The notes beneath the pieces are model-generated. The model searched no databases. It saw nothing but the letters and a program-made list of their open reading frames with translations, and was not told the origin of the DNA. DNA of 64,000 nucleotides from NCBI GenBank assembly GCA_028023455.1, contig JAQFVV010007235.1, forward strand, positions 60,939-124,938. The letters run 5' to 3'. Below are positions 57,995 through 64,000 of this stretch, one piece after another; position 1 is the stretch's first letter, and each line of letters starts with the position of its first letter. A program made the position numbers and the translations under genes. The DNA is from Epiperipatus broadwayi. Lineage: Eukaryota > Onychophora > Udeonychophora > Euonychophora > Peripatidae.

Positions 57995-58335
57995 TGGAAT
58001 ATATATATATAATAAAGAGCAAATATTTTTAAACCTATTTTATTATTATTTATTTATTTTTGAAAAATGCTATAAGAGAAAGCATTCAAATCTTTATGAT
58101 TCTCTCTATCCCCATACAGATTTCCAAGCTATGGCTCTCTTCAGTGAGAGGCTAGAACATCAGACTCAAAAATACCAACTCTAACCAAGCATTTATCTAG
58201 TACTTAACTATTAAGAAAAAAAATCTGAAACTTTCAGACATCTAATGTCTTCAAATTCAGCTCTACAACTGAAATAGCTATATGGGCCTGATCTAAATTC
58301 AGATACTCCATATTGTAATGTCCACTGCTCTATTA
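57995..58335 (-). mobile_element. Hammerhead family 2, minus copy
   Basis: It aligns in inverse orientation with 60022-60385: 'aataaagagcaaatattt', 'attcaaatctttatgat', 'ctctcttcagtgag', 'agcatttatctagtactta', 'cagacatctaatgtcttc' and 'agctatatgggcctgatct'. The minus strand includes a decayed hammerhead (58108-58152). With its plus twin it brackets about 1.7 kb, as inverted termini of a larger unit would. Confidence 0.6.
58108..58152 (-). ncRNA. Decayed hammerhead motif, family 2
   Basis: CUGAAGA is rc of 58138-58144. A stem II-like GAGC-CAUA-GCUU follows with one extra G before GAAA (rc of 58121-58124). Then come 'TCTGTA' (stem III of 2 bp, GUA triplet) and UGGGG able to pair with CUCA. The inserted base between stem II and GAAA should impair folding. 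Confidence 0.5.
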
Positions 58336-59700
58336 GGGTTTTTTTTACAAGTTAATTACCTGAACTAGGTGACCAAATTATGTCCTATCTATTAAATTTG
58401 TTTCGTCATACAATTCAATAAGATTTAATGTATGCAATTATCTTTCCTGGTCACATAACACCCTTTCAACTAATGTAACTACTAAAATATTGGGATCAAG
58501 TAAGCCAGCTTTTAATTTATTTGAAAGACCCCAGGATTCTATATTGGAATCCACTGGTCAAACCCCTTTTATTTATTTAGTTAAGATGAAATTATCTGGA
58601 ATCTCCAGAGGATTGTGTTTTAGTACAGCGTTGGCAAAGGTAAATTATATTTTCAAATCTTAATAATTAACATTGATACATTTATTAACCATCATCAATA
58701 ATGCACAATGAATAGTTGGTATTAGAAATAAATATTTTTATTCTAACAAATTAAAATATTAAAAAAAAACACATTACTAATTAATTGGAAAGATTACACA
58801 CACACCAATCCAAACATGAATCAATTAATTAAACAAAACAATTAAACAATTATAGTTTTTAGGTAAACAAGAGTCTCTTGAAGAATAAAATTTAAAGTCT
58901 TTATCATGATTATTTTAAGAATTGTTTGCAAACTTTATGTCACAATCAGGAAAAGTTACTCTTAACCTACCAGTAAGTTGGTATAGGTTTATGAGATCCT
59001 GAACTCATAGAAATTTCCATTGGTTTCTCTTGCCAGTGTCTTCAATTCTTGTTCCTTTCTATATCTGAAAAAAAAAAGCATGGTTGTGATGACCCTTTCA
59101 CTGCAAAAAGCAGTATTCACAAGGCTTCATTTCCATGCTTGCATGACAGCTTGGTACAGCAAGTGGTGTACCTGTGCAGAAGTATATTACTGTCACAGGT
59201 AATGCTCACGGAAACCTCCAACTCTCAGACACATAACCAGAAGATAAAGAGAAGACCTAGATTGAAGTTGTCCTCTTCTTTTTATACCTCAATCCAGTTT
59301 TTGAAACTTCTGCAGATCCTTTTATCAGCATATAAGATAATAATCTTATACACTCTCTCTTAAATTTAAGTTACAAAGTCCTCCTTTTCATAAAGTCTTT
59401 CTGCCATCTTTAATTAGCTAAAATATTTCTTTTAGCTTATCTGGATTAGTAATATGTGTGTCTTTTGTTCTTTCCAATTTTTGCCTTTATTTTTAATTAG
59501 ATACAAAAAAAATATGGACGAAAATTTTACTTTCATTGTCTGTTTTTAAAAAACAGATAAAAAAAAAAACATTATACAAACTAAACAAAATTAATTGCGT
59601 TTTTTTTAATAAGATTGCTAACTTTACTTTTTTTTTCTTAGTTTTTAAATATCTTACCGAATGCCAATATATTTGCACCATATAAATAAACGGTACAATA
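58336..59700. other. Region between the family-2 inverted copies
   Basis: It might be the body of the same insertion, but no RT or endonuclease motif could be read. 59049-59330 is less AT-rich; one plus frame has QTHNQKIKRRPRLKLSSSF, and the minus strand near 59140 reads 'catgcaagcatggaaatg'. No family is recognised. Confidence 0.35.
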
Positions 59701-60021
59701 TATTAATAGTCTTAACAATTTAATATAGTCAAAGCTTCAATAACCAAAATTATAATAGTAATAAAACCAAGTAATAAATCACATGACCTATATAGCTTGT
59801 AATTACCAATATGTAATAAAGAGCATTTATTATAAAAAATCATAAATAATTAAATAAATAAAAAATAACAAAATAAGCTTGTTTATAAATATATGCTCTT
59901 TATTACATATTGGTAATTACCAGCTATATAGGTCATGTGATTTATCACTTTGTTTTATTACTATTATAATTTTGGTTATTGAAGCTTTGACTATATAAAA
60001 TTGCTAAGGTTATTAATATAT
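59701..60021. repeat. Palindrome with about 130-bp arms
   Basis: 59701-59830 inverts at about 59888-60021: 'atatagtcaaagcttcaata', 'accaaaattataatagtaat', 'cacatgacctatatagct', 'taattaccaatatgtaat' and 'aaagagcat'. The same inner words also border copy C ('cacatgacttatatagc' at 22664) and the end of the family-2 plus copy (60340), so they are probably the terminal sequence of family-2 elements. Confidence 0.65.
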
Positions 60022-60385
60022 AGAATATCTGAGTTTAGTTTAGATCCATATAGCTGTTTAGTTGGAGAGCTGAATTTGAAGACATTAGATGTCTGAAAGT
60101 TTCAGATCTTCTTCTTAATAGTTAAGTATTAGATAAATGCTTAGTTAAAGTTGGTATTTTTGAATCCTGATGTCCTAGCTCCTCACTGAAGAGAGCTATA
60201 GCTCAAAACAGGCCTGGGGATGGGGACAATCATAGATAAAGATTTGAATGTTTTCTCTTATAACATTTACCATAAAAAAATAATAATAAAATAAGCTTGT
60301 TTAGAAATATTTGCTCTTTATTACATATTGTTAATTGTAAGCTATATAGGTCATATGTTTATCACTTGGTTTTATTACTATATAT
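60022..60385 (+). mobile_element. Hammerhead family 2, plus copy
   Basis: From 'tagaatatctgagttta' through 'gccctt'-less hammerhead region to 'taagctatataggtcat'. The early part, 'gagtttagtttagatccata', resembles the family-1 internal segment at 17036 ('gagtttagacccatataac'), so families 1 and 2 are related. It ends in terminal words shared with the adjacent palindrome and then (TA)/(CA) microsatellite. Confidence 0.6.
60180..60222 (+). ncRNA. Decayed hammerhead motif, family 2
   Basis: CUGAAGA lies at 60186-60192 and a perfect stem II GAGC-UAUA-GCUC at 60193-60204. GAAA is mutated to AAAA (60205-60208), and the cleavage triplet reads GCC, not GUC. Stem I CUCA pairs with UGGGG. Two invariant positions are lost, so it should be inactive. 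Confidence 0.55.
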
Positions 60386-60884
60386 ATACACACACACACA
60401 CAAACCAATGTTTAAAAAACTCATTAATCTAAATAATTTATAATTATTGTTATTTTCTATTAACAACAGATTATTCATTATTGTTATACATCAGTGTTCA
60501 CAGTGCTTCTAAAAATATTTGATAATATTTGTTACCTTGTGATCAACTGTTAATTTTTATATATATTTTCAATAAATTATACATGAATGTAGCGGGATAA
60601 TATTTCATTTATATCCGTAGTTCATGAAAATCTTTGATTTAATATTTGCTATTAACTGAAAGGAGACCCTTTGATTCCTCTTGGAGGTTTTAAAGGAACC
60701 GAGCAGGGTAAATTCCTAATGTCCACTCCATACATTCTTGTCATTGCAGCTGTTATTACTATGTAATTATTCATATAGTATATGAACATGTTATGGTCTG
60801 TTCACAAACATGCATTAGCCAGTGTGGTGAGTTTATTGGCTTTTTACCTCCAAGTTTAAGAATATTTTTTCAATATATACAATC
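60386..60884. other. Non-coding leader region before the RTE LINE
   Basis: It begins with a short (TA)/(CA) tract. A less AT-rich patch at 60660-60760 ('ggagaccctttgattcct', 'aaaggaaccgagcaggg') shows no clear ORF. The 5' end of the LINE may lie within it. Confidence 0.4.
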
Positions 60885-61720
60885 ATGACAGACAAAACTA
60901 AATCATGGCTCTTATTCCCAGGAGGCTGTAAAGTCATCAACCAAGGCAGCGGTTGGTGGCCAAAGGCGGAGGGTGCTAAGAATCCCCTGATTGCAGACAC
61001 AGGCTGCCATTTGATGACAACTTTTTATTTAAGTACTTACAACTGCAGATCACTTTCAAGTGAAGGAAGATTGCAAGAGTTAGAAGAAGAACTGTTTTAT
61101 ATTAAATGGGACATTATTGGACTTTGTGAAGTTAGAAGAAAAGGTGAAGAAACAATTGATTTAAAAAGTGGACATATACTCTACTATAAAGGCACAAATA
61201 TTGGAAATACAAGTGGAGTAGGATTCATTATAAATAAAAAATGGAAGAATAACATTGTGGAGATTGATGGTGTATCAGACAAAGTGGCAAGATTAGTTTT
61301 ACAACTTAATAGCAGATACCAAATGCAGATAATTCAGGTTTATGCCCCAACAAGTTCTTATAGTGATGAAGTTATAGAAGATTTTTATATGTTATGGGAG
61401 ACTTTAATGCAAGAATTGGTAAATAAATGAAAAATGAAAAGGCTGTAGGTAATTTTGGTTATCGTAATAGAAATGAGAGAGGGCATAGACTTGTGGAGTT
61501 TGCAGAAAAAAAAAACTTTATATTATGAATTCTTTTTTTGAGAAAAATGTTAAAAGAAAATGGACATGGAAGCATCCAAATGAAGATACGGCAGAATTGG
61601 ATTATATTTTGACTAACCAAAAATACATATTTCAAGATTGTAATGTTCTTAATAAATTTAACACAGGAAGTGATCATCGATTAGTAAGATGTAAGATACA
61701 TGTTAATGCAAAACTAGAGA
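60885..61720 (+). pseudogene. RTE endonuclease domain, frameshifted
   Basis: ATG at 60885 opens a 181-codon frame whose first 43 residues (PGGCKVINQGSGWWPKAEG) precede the domain. Then come LSTYNCRSLSSEGRL (catalytic Asn), IIGLCEVRRKGEET (catalytic Glu), SGVGFIINKKW and IIQVYAPTSSYSDE. Near 61390 the frame shifts: the next frame reads VMGDFNARIG (GDFN at 61397-61408). After two more breaks follow KWTWKHPNEDTAELDYIL and FNTGSDHRLVRCKI (catalytic SDH). All key residues survive, so inactivation is by frameshifts and an early stop. Confidence 0.8.
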
Positions 61721-62073
61721 GACAAAAATTATTAAGAAGAACAATATTTACCATTTATATTCCTAATCTTCAGAAACATTCTAATGAATTTAAATTAGAA
61801 CTTACAAATCGGTTCAAGTATTAGTAGATTTTGAACACGATTCAGATTTGAATGATATTAATAGGTAAATAAGTGATACACTTTTAAAAACTGCAACAAA
61901 GATAGCTGGTAGAAAAAAGCAGCAATTGACCAATAAAATTTCTACTGAGACTAGAGAATTTATGAAGAAAAGAAGGAATATGAGGATATACAACAATGAT
62001 GCATTAAAAAGGATTGAATATCTCGAGTTTTGTAAAATAGTGCAGAGAAGAGTTGAAAATGATATAAGAAAGT

Positions 62074-62347
62074 ATAATTGTGAACTAGCAAGGAAAGCTG
62101 TAGAAGAGAATAAAAGTCTAAAGAGTGTACAACAACATTTTGATATTGGTAGAAAATGTATATCTGCAATAAGAAAAAAAGATGGCATTATTACTAAAAA
62201 GAGAGATGACATAATTGTGAACTAGCAAGAAAAGCTGTAGAAGAGAATAAAAGTCTAAAGAGTGTACAACAACATTTTGATATTGGTAGAAAATGTATAT
62301 CTGCAATAAGAAAAAAAGATGGCATTATTACTAAAAAGAGAGATGAC
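62074..62347 (+). repeat. 137-bp tandem duplication inside the RTE ORF
   Basis: 62074-62210 and 62211-62347 are tandem copies, almost identical (one g/a difference near 'aaggaaagctg'). The unit encodes NCELARKAVEENKSLKSVQ onward. 137 is not a multiple of three, so the duplication shifts the frame. High identity means it is recent. Confidence 0.9.
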
Positions 62348-62398
62348 ATAAAATGTGTAGAAAACTTCTATCAAGAATTATATAGTAATAAAGAACAA

Positions 62399-63262
62399 GT
62401 GCCTACTATACATATTATATCTTCTGAATTGCCCAGAATTTTGAATGAGGAAGTGAGACATGCCATTAAATTTATGAAGAAAGGGAAGGCTCCAGGTAAT
62501 GATGGAATTGCAATTGATATATTAAAAGAAGCAGGTGAGGAAATAAAATTTTTTTTAGCAAAGTTATATACCAAATGTCTAAATGATAAAGATGTACCAG
62601 ATGATTGGAAGAATGCAGTATTAATATTAAGATTTAAAAAAAGGTGATAAAAAAGATATTAGAAATTACAGACCTATCAGTCTTTTATCAGTTTTATACA
62701 AAATGTTTACTAAGATAATTACAACTCGTCTACAGAAAACACTGGATTTCCACCAACCAAGAGACCAAGCTGGATTTAAAAGTGGTTTTAGTACAGTAGA
62801 TCATATCCAGGTATTGAGAGAAATTATAGAAAGGACAAATGAATATGAGTTGCCATTATGCTTAGGATTTGTAGACTATGAAAAGGCATTTGATTCTATA
62901 AACATTTTTTCAGTGATTAAAGCATTGGATCATCAAGGTGTAGATCCAGGATATTGTCTATTTTGAAGAATATTTATAAAAATGCAACAGCAACAATTAG
63001 ATTACATAATGACAGTAGGAAAGTCAACATTGAAAAGGGTGTAAGACAGGGTGACTCTATATCTCCAAAACTTTTTACAGCAGTGCTGCAAGAAGTATTT
63101 TGTGGATTAAAATGGGAAGCTAAAGGAGTGAAAGTAAATGGAGATTATTTAAGTAATTTAAATTTTGCAGATGATGTAGTTGTTTTTGAAAATAATGCTT
63201 TAGAGCTACAGGAAATGTTGCAGGAGTTATCAGATGAAAGTAGGACTAAAGATAAATGTTAA
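62399..63262 (+). pseudogene. RTE reverse transcriptase domain, frameshifted
   Basis: The blocks are AIKFMKKGKAPGNDGIAIDIL, DDWKNAVLILRFKK, then after a 1-base shift at an A run (62636) RNYRPISLLSVLYKMFTKII, DQAGFKSGFSTVDHIQVLR, CLGFVDYEKAFDSI, a shift, GVRQGDSISPKLFTAVLQ and LNFADDVVVFENN (FADD at 63164-63175). All catalytic Asp residues are present. RT copies the element RNA at the nicked target. Confidence 0.85.
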
Positions 63263-63870
63263 AAAGACTAAAGTAATGTTTAATAGATTTTCTCAAAATA
63301 TGAAAATAAAGATTGATTATGATGAGTTAAAAGAAGTTAACAGTTACAAATACCTTGGTCAGATTATTAATACAGATGGAAATATAATGGATGAAATTAA
63401 TCATAGAATTAAACTTGGTTGGAGTGCTTTTGGTAGAAATAACTTGATACTAAAAGGAAATATGCCTATGTGTTTGAAAAGGAAGGTTTTTAATAAATGT
63501 GTTTTGCCAGTTCTTACTTATGGATCTAAGACTTGGACACTTAATAGAAGAGCAATACAGAGACTTCAGACCACTCAAAGAAGTATGGAGAGATGCATAT
63601 TGGGAATAACAAGAAGGGATCGAAATGCAATGTATGGGTTAGAGAACAAACAGCTGTTACTGACCTCATTGAAAAAATTAAAAGACTGAAGTGGAGTTGG
63701 GCTGGACATATTGTTAGAAGAGATGATAACAGATGGACAATTGAAATTTTAAACTGGATTCCAAGAGATTGTAAAAGACCAAGAAAGAGACCATGTGAGA
63801 TGGGTGGATGAGATAAGAAAGTGTGCAGGGGTGATGTGGAGAAGAGAAGCTGAAGATAGAAAAAGATGAA
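63234..63870 (+). pseudogene. RTE ORF C-terminal region
   Basis: VGLKINVKKTKVMFN and EVNSYKYLGQIINTDGN continue from RT. Then come RKVFNKCVLPVLTYGSKTW and LQTTQRSMERCILGITRRD, and after a shift near 63640 KRLKWSWAGHIVRRDDNRWT. The end reads VRWVDEIRKCAG. These are the conserved tail blocks of RTE proteins (LTYG-x2-W, W-x-GH). Frameshifts break it into three. Confidence 0.8.
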
Positions 63871-63917
63871 TTGAACTTGGAGAGACCTTCATCCTGCAGT
63901 GGATTGATAATGGTTGA

Positions 63918-63920
<3 letters not shown>

Positions 63921-63995
<75 letters not shown>
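63921..63995 (+). repeat. (TA)n microsatellite at RTE 3' end
   Basis: An uninterrupted alternating TA run begins where the LINE ends. It is probably expanded from the element's simple-repeat tail. The window ends here. Confidence 0.95.
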
Positions 63996-63998
<3 letters not shown>

Positions 63999-64000
63999 CA

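Larger units (their letters stand above)
60885..63920 (+). mobile_element. RTE-clade LINE, nearly full length, broken ORF
   Basis: It carries an APE endonuclease (about 61015-61700), a linker with a tandem duplication, RT (62399-63262) and a C-terminal domain to about 63870, in the order and roughly 3-kb size expected of RTE elements. NTGSDHRLVR is a recognisable RTE endonuclease ending. The 3' end 'attgataatggttgatga' runs into (TA)n, matching the short simple-repeat tails of RTE. At least four frameshifts or stops inactivate it. A decayed relative lies at 32.9-34.2 kb. Confidence 0.85.

Overview
This window reads as AT-rich, gene-poor animal DNA (by eye about three quarters A+T). It has no operons, no bacterial-style long ORFs and no multi-exon gene I can prove. 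Its recognisable content is retroelement debris: APE-type LINEs, Penelope-like (PLE) GIY-YIG fragments, tRNA-derived SINEs, palindromic foldback elements, and long (TA)n, (CA)n and (ATCT)n microsatellites. This mix suggests an invertebrate metazoan. A mollusc/cephalopod is only a weak impression, and no sequence here settles the species.

The most interesting content is a set of self-cleaving type I hammerhead ribozyme (HHR) motifs carried by palindromic repeats. I recognise three sequence families. Family 1 (about 13.4, 16.9-17.3 and 22.7-23.0 kb) has CUGANGA, a GGC/GCC stem II, GAAAC and a GUC cleavage triplet. Family 2 (58.0 and 60.1 kb) is an inverted pair with decayed cores. Family 3 (22.0, 34.4 and 55.4 kb) has CUGAUGA, a 5-bp stem II, GAAA and a tiny self-complementary stem III. 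Several copies lie between 12-17 bp direct repeats that look like target-site duplications. PLE GIY-YIG coding tails lie in related palindromes at 7.0 and 13.7-14.4 kb and as a damaged fragment at 3.2-3.4 kb. This fits PLEs, which are known to carry minimal hammerheads in their pseudo-LTRs.

Layout. 0-7 kb: AT-rich non-coding DNA with one block (2.95-3.3 kb) of abnormal homopolymers that looks like assembly or basecalling damage over a PLE fragment, and one weak candidate exon. 7.0-7.4 kb: a near-perfect palindrome with 148-bp arms, a PLE tail and a 14-bp TSD. 10.4-13.1 kb: a decayed endonuclease/RT LINE on the minus strand. 13.4-14.4 kb: a family-1 element beside two head-to-head PLE tails. 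16.8-19.5 kb: another family-1 element, an irregular tandem array and a 300-bp-arm palindrome. 22.0-23.05 kb: family-3 and family-1 elements on either side of an (ATCT)n microsatellite. 25.3-31.1 kb: a LINE whose 3' third is on the minus strand and whose 5' two thirds are on the plus strand, the expected shape of a twin-priming inversion. 32.9-35.0 kb: a truncated RTE LINE, a tRNA-Gly SINE and a family-3 element. 38.2-44.9 kb: a diverged direct duplication, one copy of which gained SINEs. 50.6 kb: the best-preserved tRNA-Gly-derived SINE head. 51.9-52.8 kb: a nested inverted repeat. 55.3-60.4 kb: family-3 and family-2 hammerhead elements. 60.9-64.0 kb: a nearly full-length RTE-clade LINE ending in (TA)n at the window edge.

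No genes act together in a pathway. The functional logic is that of retroelements: LINE endonuclease/RT for target-primed insertion, SINEs using that machinery, and PLE-like units whose RNA may self-cleave. All protein-coding remnants show stops or frameshifts and are scored as pseudogenes. Alignments and folds here were made by eye and carry that uncertainty.
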